A stretch of DNA of 51,565 nt. Origin: Methylotenera sp. (GTDB lineage: Bacteria; Pseudomonadota; Gammaproteobacteria; Burkholderiales; Methylophilaceae). The DNA lies in contig JABFQV010000012.1 in the NCBI GenBank assembly GCA_013141495.1, forward strand, positions 1 through 51,565, in the 5' to 3' direction. Of this stretch, positions 34,210-44,227 are shown piece by piece (the stretch's first letter is position 1; each line of letters starts with the position of its first letter). The position numbers and the translations under genes were made by a program. Under the pieces are notes generated by a model. It was not told the DNA's origin and ran no database searches. It worked only from the letters and a program-made list of their open reading frames with translations.

Positions 34210-37200
34210 TTGAACGCATTATTCGCTGGTCGGCGGCTAATCGGCTGATGGTGTTATTAGTGACGCTACTGGTAACGGCGTGGGGCGTGTTTGCCATGCT
34301 AAGAACGCCGCTGGATGCCATTCCTGACCTTTCCGATACGCAGGTGATTATTCGCACACAGTGGCCAGGGCAAGCGCCGCAGATTGTCGAGAACCAGCTC
34401 ACTTACCCGCTGACCACCACCATGTTGTCAGTGCCCGGAGTGAAAACCGTGCGTGGATATTCATTGTTCGGTGACTCTTATGTTTATATTTTATTCAATG
34501 ATGGCACCGATCAATACTGGGCGCGCTCGCGCGTATTGGAGTATTTGAGCCAGATTGCAGCCAACCTGCCGGCAGGCGTCAGCCCGAGTCTGGGGCCTGA
34601 TGCGACAGGGGTCGGCTGGATCTACGAATATGCATTGGTGGATCGTAGCGGCAAGCACGACTTAGGTGAACTGCGGGCGTTGCAGGACTGGTTTCTTAAA
34701 TTCGAACTGAAGACGATTCCCGATGTATCTGAGGTAGCCACGCTGGGTGGTATGGTGCGCCAATATCAGGTACAAGTGGACCCTGACAAGCTACGCAATT
34801 ACCGCATCCCGTTATCCAAAGTGGTATCGGCAATTAAGGACGCCAATCAGGAAACCGGCGGTGCCGTAGTGGAATTAGCCGAAGCCGAATACATGGTGCG
34901 CGCCCATGGTTATCTGGAGTCACTGGACGATTTCCGCCACATCCCGATCCAGGTCAGCGATAGCGGTACGCCGATTCTGCTCTCCGATGTCGCGCACATC
35001 CAGATTGGGCCAGAATTGCGACGCGGCATAGCCGAATTGAATGGTGAGGGTGAGGTGGTTGGCGGCATTATTGTGCTGCGCTCTGGCCGCAATGCCTTAA
35101 AAGCGATTGATGCCGTTAAAGCCAAGCTTGCCACGCTGAAAAAGAGTCTGCCGCCAGGGGTGGAAATAGTCACCACTTATGACCGCTCACAACTGATTCA
35201 ACGTGCCGTTGATAATCTCACGCATAAACTGATTGAAGAATTCATTGTGGTCGCACTGGTCTGCGCCCTATTCCTGTGGCATATCAGATCTGCATTGGTT
35301 GCCGTCGTCGCCTTGCCACTGGGCGTGCTGATGAGTTTCATCGTCATGTATCATCAAGGCATTAACGCTAATATTATGTCGCTAGGCGGTATTGCTATTG
35401 CCATTGGCGCCATGGTCGATGCTGCGATTGTGATGATCGAGAATGCGCACCGTAAGCTTGATCAATTCCAATCCCAACACGGCAAGCCCAATCAAGCCAA
35501 ACGTGTGGCACTGATCATCGAAGCGGCGAGCGAAGTCGGTCCAGCGCTGTTTTTCTCGCTGCTGATTATCACGCTGTCCTTTATTCCAGTATTTACGCTG
35601 GAAGCGCAGGAAGGCAAACTATTTGCGCCATTGGCCTTTACCAAAACCTACGCCATGGCTGCTGCCGCTGGACTGTCGGTCACACTGGTGCCGGTACTGA
35701 TGACCTTTTTCATACGCGGGCACATTCGCTCCGAGCATGACAACCCGCTCAATCGCTGGCTGATTGCGCTATATAGGCCGTTACTGGGTGGTGTGTTGCG
35801 CCACCCAAAAACCACGCTGATCATCGCCTTGTGCGCAGTGCTGCTGACCTTGTGGCCGCTGAGCAAGCTCGGTAGTGAATTCATGCCGCCGCTGGATGAA
35901 GGCGATCTGCTTTACATGCCAACTGCCCTGCCTGGGCTTTCTACCGCCAAGGCATCGGAAATTCTGCAGCTCACTGACCGTCTGATCAAAACCGTGCCCG
36001 AGGTAAAAACTGTATTTGGCAAAGCGGGTCGCGCCGAAACCGCCACCGACCCTGCGCCGTTAGAGATGCTGGAAACCACCATCCAGCTTAAAGACCGTGC
36101 AGAATGGCGCCCAGGCATGACGCCAGAGAAGCTCGTCGCTGAACTTGATGCGCGGCTAAAAATCCCTGGCATGGCCAATGTCTGGGTGCAGCCCATCCGT
36201 AATCGTATCGACATGCTCTCTACTGGCATCAAGAGCCCAGTCGGCATCAAAATTGCTGGGGCTGACCTTGCCACCTTGGAGCAGCTTGGGTTAGAAGTAG
36301 AACGCATCATGAAACAGGTACCAGGTGCCAGCTCGGTCATTGCCGAGCGCGTCACTGGCGGGCGCTATATTGATGTCAACATCAATCGCCTGCATGCGGC
36401 GCGTTATGGTCTCAGCATTGCCGATGTGCAGTCGCTGGTGTCAACCGCAATTGGCGGCGACAACATCGCCGAAAAAGTAGAGGGTCTGGCACGCTACCCA
36501 ATCAATGTGCGCTTTCCGCGCGAACTGCGCGACTCAATTAAAAAGCTCAAAGCCTTGCCTATCATTACTGAAAAAGGCGCAACGGTTCCATTGGACGCGG
36601 TCGCCGAGGTGACCATCACCGATGGACCACCGATGATTAAAAGCGAAAACGCACGCCCCAATGTGTGGGTGTATGTGGATATTCATGACCGCGACCTAGG
36701 CAGCTTTGTGCGTGACGGCAAAGCTGCGCTGGATAAGGAACTGCAACTGCCCACAGGCTATTCGCTGGCATGGTCTGGGCAGTTTGAATACTTTGAACGT
36801 GCCACAAAACGATTAATCTATGTAGTGCCAATGACGTTAGTCATTATTTTTATTCTGCTCTTTATGGTGTTCAAGCGCATTACGCCTGCCGTGCTCATTC
36901 TCGGCACACTGCCCTTCGCGTTGATGGGGGCTGTTTGGTTTCTTTATTTACTCGGCCATCACTTCTCTATTGCCAGTGGTGTCGGCATGATCGCGCTGGC
37001 AGGTTTATCGGCAGAATTCGGTATTATCATGCTAGTGTATCTGGATGACGCCATCGCACGCCACTCCGCTGAAGGACGGCTCAATACGCAGGAAGACTGG
37101 CACGCCGCATTGATGGAAGGCGCCGTGCTCAGAGTTAGGCCGAAAGCCATGACCGTTGCCGTGATTCTGGCTGGGCTGATGCCGATACTATTAGGCACAG

Positions 37201-37346
37201 GAACAGGCAGTGAAACCATGAGTCGCATCGCCGCACCCATGGTTGGCGGCATACTCACCGCGCCACTGCTATCGTTATTTGTGCTGCCAGCGGCCTACAT
37301 ACTGTTACGGCGAACGTTAAAAGTGGAAAGGCATCACGACACATGA
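34206..37346 (+). CDS. cusA: Heavy-metal RND efflux pump CusA
   Basis: A 1046-residue inner-membrane proton-driven pump with twelve helices. [20 protein letters not shown] near residue 400 is the helix-4 motif of the Cu(I)/Ag(I) subgroup rather than the CzcA form. Large periplasmic loops, including methionine-bearing segments such as [18 protein letters not shown] near 675, match CusA metal relays. It completes the cusCBA operon. A terminator follows immediately. Confidence 0.94.
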   Translation: MIERIIRWSAANRLMVLLVTLLVTAWGVFAMLRTPLDAIPDLSDTQVIIRTQWPGQAPQIVENQLTYPLTTTMLSVPGVKTVRGYSLFGDSYVYILFNDGTDQYWARSRVLEYLSQIAANLPAGVSPSLGPDATGVGWIYEYALVDRSGKHDLGELRALQDWFLKFELKTIPDVSEVATLGGMVRQYQVQVDPDKLRNYRIPLSKVVSAIKDANQETGGAVVELAEAEYMVRAHGYLESLDDFRHIPIQVSDSGTPILLSDVAHIQIGPELRRGIAELNGEGEVVGGIIVLRSGRNALKAIDAVKAKLATLKKSLPPGVEIVTTYDRSQLIQRAVDNLTHKLIEEFIVVALVCALFLWHIRSALVAVVALPLGVLMSFIVMYHQGINANIMSLGGIAIAIGAMVDAAIVMIENAHRKLDQFQSQHGKPNQAKRVALIIEAASEVGPALFFSLLIITLSFIPVFTLEAQEGKLFAPLAFTKTYAMAAAAGLSVTLVPVLMTFFIRGHIRSEHDNPLNRWLIALYRPLLGGVLRHPKTTLIIALCAVLLTLWPLSKLGSEFMPPLDEGDLLYMPTALPGLSTAKASEILQLTDRLIKTVPEVKTVFGKAGRAETATDPAPLEMLETTIQLKDRAEWRPGMTPEKLVAELDARLKIPGMANVWVQPIRNRIDMLSTGIKSPVGIKIAGADLATLEQLGLEVERIMKQVPGASSVIAERVTGGRYIDVNINRLHAARYGLSIADVQSLVSTAIGGDNIAEKVEGLARYPINVRFPRELRDSIKKLKALPIITEKGATVPLDAVAEVTITDGPPMIKSENARPNVWVYVDIHDRDLGSFVRDGKAALDKELQLPTGYSLAWSGQFEYFERATKRLIYVVPMTLVIIFILLFMVFKRITPAVLILGTLPFALMGAVWFLYLLGHHFSIASGVGMIALAGLSAEFGIIMLVYLDDAIARHSAEGRLNTQEDWHAALMEGAVLRVRPKAMTVAVILAGLMPILLGTGTGSETMSRIAAPMVGGILTAPLLSLFVLPAAYILLRRTLKVERHHDT

Positions 37347-37352
37347 TTAGAG

Positions 37353-37373
37353 AATGCCGATTAAATCGGCATT
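37353..37373 (+). terminator. Terminator after cusA
   Basis: AATGCCGAT and ATCGGCATT pair perfectly around a 3-nt loop and are followed by TTT. It separates the efflux operon from fba. Confidence 0.7.
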
Positions 37374-37491
37374 TTCATCAAACTAAGGAGGCCGCTGATC
37401 AGGCAATGCTAAACGTGCCATGGTGTTAAATTAGCGTACACTAAACTTAAATCAAACTGAGCAATTACTGCATTCACGAGGAATAAACATC

Positions 37492-38577
37492 ATGGCACTC
37501 GTTTCATTACGCCAACTACTAGACCATGCCGCTGAACACGATTACGGCATTGCAGCGTTCAATGTCAATAATATGGAGCAGGTGCACGCAATTATGCAGG
37601 CAGCCGACGAGGTAGATAGCCCAGTCATTTTGCAGGCATCGGCAGGTGCGCGCAAATATGCAGGTGAGGCTTTTTTGCGGCATTTGGTGCTGGCGGCTAT
37701 TGAGTCTTATCCGCACATCCCTGTTGTCATGCATCAAGATCACGGCCAGTCACCTGCTGTATGTATCCAGTCCATGCGTTCCGGTTTTTCTAGCGTGATG
37801 ATGGACGGCTCGCTAATGGATGACGCTAATACCCCTTCTAGTTACCAATACAATGTTGAAGTCACCAAAAAGGTAGTCGAAATCGCCCATACCATCGGCG
37901 TATCGGTTGAGGGTGAACTGGGCGTGTTGGGTTCGCTGGAAACCGGGCTGGCTGGCAAAGAAGATGGCTCAGGTGCCTCGGGACATTTAAGTCAGTCACA
38001 ACTGCTTACATCCCCTGAAGACGCTGCCGATTTTGTGCGCCAAACAGGGGTTGATGCGCTAGCCATTGCCATCGGCACCTCACATGGCGCTTATAAATTT
38101 TCACATCCGCCTACCGGAAAAACAATGGCGATCAGCCGCATCAAAGAAATTCATGAGCGCATTCCCAACACGCATCTGGTGATGCACGGCTCATCATCCG
38201 TGCCGCAAGAGTGGCTACATATCATCAATGAATTTGGCGGTGACATGGGCGAGACTTACGGCGTGCCGGTCGAAGAGATTATTCAGGGCATCAAACATGG
38301 TGTGCGCAAAGTTAATATTGATACCGACCTGCGCATGGCATCAACTGGGGCGATTCGCAGATTCTTCGCACAAAATAGAACAGAATTTGATCCACGTAAA
38401 TTTCTTAATGCGGCTACTGTGGCGATGCGCGACATCTGCAAAGTACGCTATGAAGCATTTGGCTCGGCGGGTCAGGCCGGCAACATCAAACCCATTACAT
38501 GTGAGCGTATGGCAGAACGCTACAAAGCAGGTGAGTTGCAAGCTATTGTTAAACAACTTCAAGCAAGAGGATTATAA
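37492..38577 (+). CDS. fba: Class II fructose-bisphosphate aldolase
   Basis: A 361-residue zinc aldolase of the Calvin-cycle subtype (FruBisAldo_II_B). Zinc and substrate motifs are [11 protein letters not shown] (residues about 80-90), MMDGSLMDD near 103, [10 protein letters not shown] near 140, and [11 protein letters not shown] near 230. It acts in glycolysis/gluconeogenesis and in sugar-phosphate recycling of one-carbon assimilation. GAGG before the ATG serves as its ribosome-binding site. tpiA follows after 2 bp. Confidence 0.96.
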   Translation: MALVSLRQLLDHAAEHDYGIAAFNVNNMEQVHAIMQAADEVDSPVILQASAGARKYAGEAFLRHLVLAAIESYPHIPVVMHQDHGQSPAVCIQSMRSGFSSVMMDGSLMDDANTPSSYQYNVEVTKKVVEIAHTIGVSVEGELGVLGSLETGLAGKEDGSGASGHLSQSQLLTSPEDAADFVRQTGVDALAIAIGTSHGAYKFSHPPTGKTMAISRIKEIHERIPNTHLVMHGSSSVPQEWLHIINEFGGDMGETYGVPVEEIIQGIKHGVRKVNIDTDLRMASTGAIRRFFAQNRTEFDPRKFLNAATVAMRDICKVRYEAFGSAGQAGNIKPITCERMAERYKAGELQAIVKQLQARGL

Positions 38578-38579
38578 AA

Positions 38580-39347
38580 ATGCGTCGAAAACTGGTGGTG
38601 GGCAATTGGAAAATGCATGGCGACCTTACTAGCAACCAATTGCTACTTGAGCGCATTATCAATGGTGTGCGTGAGTTAAATAATGCCGATTATGTAGTGT
38701 GTGTGCCCAATCCCTACCTGTTTCAGGCAAGAGAGCTGCTTAAAAACACAAATATCGCATGGGGTGGGCAAAACGTAGATCAGCATGAAGAAGGCGCTTT
38801 TACTGGCGCAGTAGCACCGCATATGCTTACTGACCTAGGCTGTACCTATGTGCTACTGGGGCATTCTGAGCGACGCAGTTTGTTTCACGAAACCAACCTG
38901 ACAGCCTCGGCCAGGTTCGAAGCGGCCATCAAGGCTGGGCTAACCCCCATTTTATGCGTAGGTGAAACCTTGGCAGAACATAATGCGGGCCTGACCGAAG
39001 TCGTTGTTGCGAGCCAGATGGATGCGGTGATGGCAACCTTGAATGAACAGGAGTTTGCACTAGCGAAACAGCTTAATATGGTATTTGCCTATGAGCCTTT
39101 GTGGGCCGTTGGCACCGGAAAGGCAGCAGCATCAGAACATGTACAAACCATACATAAATTTATTCGCGACCGAATTGCCAAGCGCAATACCCAAGCTGCG
39201 GCTCAGGTAAGAATATTGTATGGAGGTAGCTTAAAAGCCAAAAATGCCAAAGACTTATTCGCCATGCCAGATGTAGATGGCGGACTGATTGGCGGTGCAT
39301 CATTACTTGCCAATGAGTTTGTGGAAATTTGTCGGGCTGCTAATTAA
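38580..39347 (+). CDS. tpiA: Triosephosphate isomerase
   Basis: A 255-residue TIM barrel interconverting dihydroxyacetone phosphate and glyceraldehyde-3-phosphate. Catalytic residues are visible: Lys in GNWKMHG (residue 11), His in LLGHSERRS near 96, Glu in FAYEPLWAVGTG near 168, and the phosphate loop YGGSLKAKNAKD near 213. It starts 2 bp after the fba stop, so the two share a transcript. Another tpiA elsewhere is possible in such genomes. Confidence 0.95.
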   Translation: MRRKLVVGNWKMHGDLTSNQLLLERIINGVRELNNADYVVCVPNPYLFQARELLKNTNIAWGGQNVDQHEEGAFTGAVAPHMLTDLGCTYVLLGHSERRSLFHETNLTASARFEAAIKAGLTPILCVGETLAEHNAGLTEVVVASQMDAVMATLNEQEFALAKQLNMVFAYEPLWAVGTGKAAASEHVQTIHKFIRDRIAKRNTQAAAQVRILYGGSLKAKNAKDLFAMPDVDGGLIGGASLLANEFVEICRAAN

Positions 39348-39451
39348 TCCAAGGCTAATTTAAGGGTTAAGCCTAAACATGGATTTAAGCCTAAGGGGGC
39401 CGAATACTGACCGTCTTAATTTAAGTTACAATTAACGCCACAAAGACTAGC

Positions 39452-39457
39452 TATAAT
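39452..39457 (+). promoter_or_regulatory. Candidate -10 box (TATAAT) for ovoAB
   Basis: This is a perfect -10 hexamer upstream of the ovoA leader. The best -35 at 17-bp spacing (CAATTA) is poor, so either an activator is needed or the match is fortuitous. Confidence 0.4.
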
Positions 39458-39599
39458 TTGATTAGCTATTTGTGATCACGAGATTTCTCGCGAGAGAATA
39501 CCTAGTGCCGACAGAACCAATCAAAACTGAGTCTGTCCATGGTTGAGTGTCCCGTTTAGCTTGACTCTGCCAACCGGGCAAAAATAGCCACTCACAAAG

Positions 39600-39711
39600 A
39601 CCTTTGCAAAAGTGCTTATTGTGAATGAACACACCAGCAAGCCCGTAAAGTAGTTAGCACTTCCCCTATTTTTTACACTGCTTAAGTAGCAAAAAGCAGT
39701 TTTGCAAAGGT
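39600..39711. mobile_element. MITE-like element with TTTGCAAAGG-type ends (112 bp)
   Basis: The ends are inverted repeats of 22 bp with two mismatches, beginning ACCTTTGCAAAA at 39600 and ending TTTTGCAAAGGT at 39711. The interior has no coding capacity. No clean target duplication is seen (flanks AAG and ATT). The termini resemble those of some IS5-family elements from memory, so a related transposase may have moved it. It ends 55 bp before the ovoA start. Confidence 0.65.
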
Positions 39712-39766
39712 ATTAACCAGTATAAAGGCTATCTAACGAGCCATTATCGCAGTTGAAAGCATCCAG

Positions 39767-41878
39767 ATGTTACAAAAACGCTTACCAAGAACTCCATCAC
39801 TAGCCGGTGCTGATTACACGGCGCTAAAAAATGAAATCCTTAGTTACTTTCATGCGACCTTTGACTGTTATGAGTCGTTATTTGAAACACTGGCAAGTGA
39901 CGAAGCCTTCTTTCGCAAACCAATTTCGCTTCGACATCCGCTGATTTTCTACTACGGTCATACCGCTACATTTTTCGTCAATAAATTGACGTTAGCCGGC
40001 TTGGTTGAAAAACGCATCAACCCGAGGTTTGAATCCATGTTTGCTATTGGTGTTGATGAAATGAGCTGGGACGACTTAAGCACCAATCATTACGACTGGC
40101 CAACGGTGGGTGAAGTGCGCGACTATCGCCAAGCGATACGGAGCCTTGTGAGTCAAGTTATTTGCGAAACTCCGCTTAACTTGCCTATTGATTGGCAAAG
40201 CCCTTGGTGGATTATTTTGATGGGCATCGAACACGAACGCATTCATCTTGAGACATCATCGGTATTGATTAGACAGCAAGCGCTTGAGTATGTACGCCCG
40301 CATCCTGAGTGGCAGGCTTGCAAAAAATCTGGTGCGGCTCCGCAAAACCAACTGATTAGCGTAATGGCAGGCAGCGTAAGCTTGGGCAAACATGCGTCTG
40401 ATGCAACCTACGGTTGGGATAACGAGTATGGTCAACATACCGCCGATGTTCCCACATTTCAGGCTGGCCGCTATCTGGTCAGTAATCAGGAGTTTTTTGA
40501 TTTTGTCACCGCAAACGGTTACAACACCGAAAGCTATTGGGAGGATGAAGGTCGAGGCTGGCGTGCCCACACGCATGCGCAACACCCGTCCTTTTGGCTT
40601 AAAAAAGGCAATGATTGGCAACTAAGGCTGATGACTGAGGAAGTACCGATGTCGTGGGATTGGCCAGTTACAGTAAACTACCACGAGGCCAAAGCCTTTT
40701 GTAACTGGAAAACAAAAACCACAGGACACTCTTACAGATTACCCACCGAAGATGAATGGTATCGACTGTATGATGTGGCTAATTTAAGCGAAGCACCCCG
40801 CAACACAATAGCCGAAGCTAACATTCATCTTGATTACTACGCCTCAAGCTGCCCGGTGAATGAGTTTCCACAAGGCGATTTTTATGATGTTGTCGGCAAT
40901 GCCTGGCAGTGGACGGAAACGCCTATTTATCCGTTTGAAGGCTTTGAAGTTCACCCCTATTACGATGACTTTACCGCACCAACTTTTGATGGCAAGCATA
41001 ATCTTATTAAAGGCGGCTCTTGGGCATCCTGCGGTAACGAAGCATTAAAAAGTGCGCGTTATGCATTTAGACGCCATTTCTTTCAGCACGCAGGTTTTCG
41101 CTATGTGGTCAGCAATACGCCCATTAACCAGAATACCTCGCACTATGAAACGAACAAACTACTGTCTGAATACGCTGAGTTCCATTATGGTGACGCTTAT
41201 TTCAACGTGCCTAACTTTCCAAAGGCACTCAGTGACATCGCCATACGTACCATGGCGGGCAAGCCTGCGCGTACCGCGCTTGACCTCGGCTGTGCCTCTG
41301 GGCGCGCCACTTTTGAGCTGGCGCGCCATTTTGCGCATGTCACCGGCATTGATTTCTCTGCCCGCTTTATTGGTCAGGGTGTGCAATTAGCAGAGCAAGG
41401 CGCTTTACGCTACACCATGGTTGATGAAGGTGAGCTGGTTTTATACCAAGAACGTACACTAAAAGAACTTGGCCTTGATGCATTTAAGCATCAGGTCGAA
41501 TTTGCTCAAGGTGATGCCTGCAACCTCAAACCGCACTTCACCGGCTACGATCTGATTCTGGCGGCCAATCTGATTGACCGTCTGTACAGCCCTAAAAAAC
41601 TCCTCAACACCGTGCACCAACGCCTTAACCTCGGTGGGTTATTGCTAATTGCATCACCTTACACCTGGCTAGAAGAACATACTCCGCGAGATGAATGGAT
41701 AGGTGGCTTTAAACGTAATGGTGAGAATTTTGGCACGCTAGATGGCTTAAAAGAAATACTCAGCGAGCACTTCCGTTTAATTGAAGGCCCAGTTAAAGTG
41801 CCGTTTGTCATTCGCGAAACTAGCCGAAAATTCCAGCACTCACTGTCCGAAGTCACCATTTGGGAAAGAATTTCTTGA
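39767..41878 (+). CDS. ovoA: 5-histidylcysteine sulfoxide synthase / methyltransferase OvoA
   Basis: A 703-residue trifunctional-layout enzyme of ovothiol A synthesis. The N-terminal DinB-like domain supplies the iron ligands HERIHLE (HxxxHxE, near residue 155). The FGE-sulfatase-like domain follows (about 195-455; YRLPTEDEWYRLYD, NAWQWTETPIYPFEG, GGSWASCGNEA, RRHFFQHAGFRYV). The C-terminal SAM methyltransferase has ALDLGCASGRATFELAR near 505. It joins cysteine to the histidine imidazole with oxygen and later N-methylates the product. The C-terminal methyltransferase separates it from EgtB. The next gene overlaps it. Confidence 0.95.
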   Translation: MLQKRLPRTPSLAGADYTALKNEILSYFHATFDCYESLFETLASDEAFFRKPISLRHPLIFYYGHTATFFVNKLTLAGLVEKRINPRFESMFAIGVDEMSWDDLSTNHYDWPTVGEVRDYRQAIRSLVSQVICETPLNLPIDWQSPWWIILMGIEHERIHLETSSVLIRQQALEYVRPHPEWQACKKSGAAPQNQLISVMAGSVSLGKHASDATYGWDNEYGQHTADVPTFQAGRYLVSNQEFFDFVTANGYNTESYWEDEGRGWRAHTHAQHPSFWLKKGNDWQLRLMTEEVPMSWDWPVTVNYHEAKAFCNWKTKTTGHSYRLPTEDEWYRLYDVANLSEAPRNTIAEANIHLDYYASSCPVNEFPQGDFYDVVGNAWQWTETPIYPFEGFEVHPYYDDFTAPTFDGKHNLIKGGSWASCGNEALKSARYAFRRHFFQHAGFRYVVSNTPINQNTSHYETNKLLSEYAEFHYGDAYFNVPNFPKALSDIAIRTMAGKPARTALDLGCASGRATFELARHFAHVTGIDFSARFIGQGVQLAEQGALRYTMVDEGELVLYQERTLKELGLDAFKHQVEFAQGDACNLKPHFTGYDLILAANLIDRLYSPKKLLNTVHQRLNLGGLLLIASPYTWLEEHTPRDEWIGGFKRNGENFGTLDGLKEILSEHFRLIEGPVKVPFVIRETSRKFQHSLSEVTIWERIS

Positions 41879-43071
41879 GTACACCATTTGATTTTGACCG
41901 CATCATCAATCGCGAGGCAACCGCCAGCCTGAAATATGACGCACGCCAAGCTGTTTTTGGTCGCGCCGACGTGATTCCGTTATGGGTCGCAGATATGGAT
42001 TTTTCTGCGCCGCCAGCGGTGACAAACGCACTGACTGAACGTGCCACACACACCATTTATGGTTACACAAGCTACCCGGATAGCCTTTACGATGCACTGA
42101 TAAGCTGGCTAAAACGCCGCCATGGCTGGAATGTAAAGCGTGAATGGATTGTTATGTGCCCAGGCGTAGTACCTTCACTGCATGCAGCCGTCATGGCTTT
42201 TGCCAAGCTGGGCGAAGCCGTCATTGTGCAACCACCCGTGTATTTCCCTTTTTTCTCTGCCGTGACCAACACTGGCAGGAAGTTAATCGAAAATCCACTA
42301 CGATTTGAAAATAATCACTACTCAATTGATTTTGACCACTTGGAGCAATGTGCGACTAATGCCCGCATGCTACTTTTATGCTCACCTCACAACCCGGTTG
42401 GCCGCGTGTGGCGCAAAGAAGAACTGAATCAACTACTACAGATTGCAGAAAAGCACGACTTAACAATATTTTCAGATGAAATTCATGCTGATCTAATTTA
42501 CCCTGATGATAAACATCACATGCTGGCAACAATATCAGGGCATGCAAATAACATTGTCACGGCTGTTGCGCCCAGTAAAACTTTTAATATTCCAGGCTTA
42601 AATTTATCCGCACTGATTATTCCGGATACAACACAGCGCGCCGCCATCAACAAGGCATTTGACACCTTACACGTCAGCGCCGCCAATCCGTTTAGTCTGG
42701 TTGCTTTTGAAGCGGCTTACAGCGAAGGTGAAGTATGGCTAGACGAGCTCCTTGTTTACCTCAAACAAACACGTGATTTTGTTGCGGACTATTTAATTGC
42801 CCGGCTACCAAAAATCAGCCTAATTGCGCCACAAGGCACTTATTTGTTATGGCTGGATTGTCGCGCTTTGGGTATGAATGATGCAGAACTCAACCGTTTT
42901 TTTGTACACGAGGCTGGTGTAGGCTTGAGCCCAGGCATACTGTTTGGCGAAGCTGGCAGCGGTTTTATGCGCATGAATATCGGCGCGCCTAGGCAAGTGA
43001 TTACTAACGCGCTGAATAACATAACCAAGGCCTTGGCTACGAACCATACCTGCCTGCATACCAAAAAATAA
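41875..43071 (+). CDS. ovoB: PLP-dependent C-S lyase, probable OvoB
   Basis: A 398-residue fold-type I PLP enzyme of the MalY/PatB group. It shows PLWVADMDFSAPPAV near residue 37, LLCSPHNPVGRVW near 165, SDEIHADLIYP near 200, and the PLP lysine in APSKTFNIPGLN near 233. OvoB cleaves the sulfoxide intermediate made by OvoA. Direct pairing with ovoA makes this role likely; without it one would call the gene a cystathionine beta-lyase. TTG 41875 overlaps the ovoA stop as TTGA; an alternative TTG lies at 41860. Confidence 0.88.
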   Translation: MSTPFDFDRIINREATASLKYDARQAVFGRADVIPLWVADMDFSAPPAVTNALTERATHTIYGYTSYPDSLYDALISWLKRRHGWNVKREWIVMCPGVVPSLHAAVMAFAKLGEAVIVQPPVYFPFFSAVTNTGRKLIENPLRFENNHYSIDFDHLEQCATNARMLLLCSPHNPVGRVWRKEELNQLLQIAEKHDLTIFSDEIHADLIYPDDKHHMLATISGHANNIVTAVAPSKTFNIPGLNLSALIIPDTTQRAAINKAFDTLHVSAANPFSLVAFEAAYSEGEVWLDELLVYLKQTRDFVADYLIARLPKISLIAPQGTYLLWLDCRALGMNDAELNRFFVHEAGVGLSPGILFGEAGSGFMRMNIGAPRQVITNALNNITKALATNHTCLHTKK

Positions 43072-43179
43072 AACTGGACTGATGCTCGAACAGATGACCG
43101 CTTCGATATTAAATAACATTTGACTTTAGCTAGCATACGTTTCATTATTAACTTCAATTGAAGCAATAAAGGAAACATT

Positions 43180-43764
43180 ATGTTAGGTTCTTTACTTTTT
43201 GGAGAATACAGACAACGTACTTTAGGACTGTTGTTACTGCACCCTGAGGCTAGCTACCATGTACGTGAGCTCGCTCGGCTTACAGGTACATCACCTGGGA
43301 CGCTACACAAAGAACTTACAAAACTTACTACTGGCGGTATATTACAAAGAAAACAAATAGGTAATCAGGTTCACTATAGCGCCAATCTTAGCTGCCCAAT
43401 TTTTGATGAGTTGGCGAGTATTTTACGCAAAACGTCTGGCTTAGCTGACGTGTTAGCAAAAGCTTTGATAGGTTTAGAAAATAAAATTGAATTTGCTTTT
43501 GTGTTTGGCTCTATTGCGCGCGGCGATCAACAAACAAATAGCGACGTTGACATCATGCTAATTGGTAGCTTAAGTTTCTCTGATGCAGTGCAAGCACTGC
43601 ATGCCACCCAAACAGTGTTACAACGTGAAATTAACCCCGTGGTATATTCACAAGAAGAGTTTAATCGCCGTGTAAAAAACAGTGATTCATTCATTAAAGA
43701 AGTGTTAGCTAAGCCTAAGCTATTTATAATAGGCAAAGAAAATGATCTTAGTCAATCTACTTAA
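43180..43764 (+). CDS. Winged-helix plus MNT nucleotidyltransferase (antitoxin-like)
   Basis: A 194-residue fusion. The N-terminal winged helix (about residues 15-70; YHVRELARLTGTSPGTLHKE) resembles ArsR/MarR DNA-binding domains. The C-terminal domain is a minimal nucleotidyltransferase with GSIARGDQQTNSDVDIML at 110-127, an exact GS-x10-DxD motif. In MntA/HepT systems the nucleotidyltransferase AMPylates and neutralises the HEPN toxin. The added DNA-binding domain would let it autoregulate. Good AAAGGA before the ATG. The HEPN gene overlaps its 3' end by 23 bp. Confidence 0.88.
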   Translation: MLGSLLFGEYRQRTLGLLLLHPEASYHVRELARLTGTSPGTLHKELTKLTTGGILQRKQIGNQVHYSANLSCPIFDELASILRKTSGLADVLAKALIGLENKIEFAFVFGSIARGDQQTNSDVDIMLIGSLSFSDAVQALHATQTVLQREINPVVYSQEEFNRRVKNSDSFIKEVLAKPKLFIIGKENDLSQST

Positions 43765-44182
43765 AATTAACAAACTACAAGTGCACAGTCCTTCACGGGA
43801 CGCTGTACAACGCTTGTTAGAAGCGGCTAATCGCAATATCGCGGACGCTCATATTACCGAGATAAGCGCTGAAAATAGATTTGATGCGGCATACAAATGT
43901 ATTATGCAATGTGCAATGCTAGCTTTATGGGTCAATGGGTATCGCACTTCCACAAGCCAACCTGGGCATCATCAAACAGCTATTCAAACACTGCCAACAA
44001 CGATTGGCTTAGCGCAAACGACTGTCATAGTGCTAGACGCGCTTCGGAAACAACGTAACGTAAGTGATTACGAAGGTGATCCAATCAGTGACCAAGCCGT
44101 CATTGAATGCATCAAGCAAGCGGAACAACTTTACCAAAATATCAACGTATGGATTAGTAAAAATCGAGCTGATTTAGTTTAA
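43742..44182 (+). CDS. HEPN-domain protein (toxin-like) partner of MNT gene
   Basis: A 146-residue all-helical protein. AENRFDAAYKCIMQCAMLAL near residues 43-62 and PGHHQTAIQTLP near 74-85 are typical of HEPN proteins paired with MNT. The usual Rx4-6H RNase motif is replaced by LRKQRNVSDYEG (101-112): Arg105 is present, but Tyr110 occupies the catalytic His position. It may be a degraded or a different-acting HEPN. Overlap with the MNT gene implies translational coupling. Confidence 0.8.
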   Translation: MILVNLLKINKLQVHSPSRDAVQRLLEAANRNIADAHITEISAENRFDAAYKCIMQCAMLALWVNGYRTSTSQPGHHQTAIQTLPTTIGLAQTTVIVLDALRKQRNVSDYEGDPISDQAVIECIKQAEQLYQNINVWISKNRADLV

Positions 44183-44227
44183 TAGAAGGCGATAGATTGC
44201 CAAGAAAATTGCTAACTTAAACGAACA

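Larger units (their letters stand above)
39348..39766 (+). other. ovoA leader region, 419 bp without a gene
   Basis: No coding frame is convincing. A TATAAT box at 39452-39457 could start a transcript near 39464, leaving a leader of about 300 nt. Pairable segments in it are TCTCGCGAGA (39486-39495), GACAGA/TCTGTC (39510-39515 with 39532-39537), GGTTG/CAACC (39541-39545 with 39571-39575) and CCC/GGG (39551-39553 with 39576-39578), the last two forming a pseudoknot-like arrangement. A MITE-like element occupies 39600-39711. Confidence 0.5.

Noticed and set aside
39460-39600. 6S RNA, tmRNA or a known SAM riboswitch upstream of ovoA
   Set aside because: I could not match the segment to the conserved features of these RNAs; it is reported only as an unassigned structured leader.
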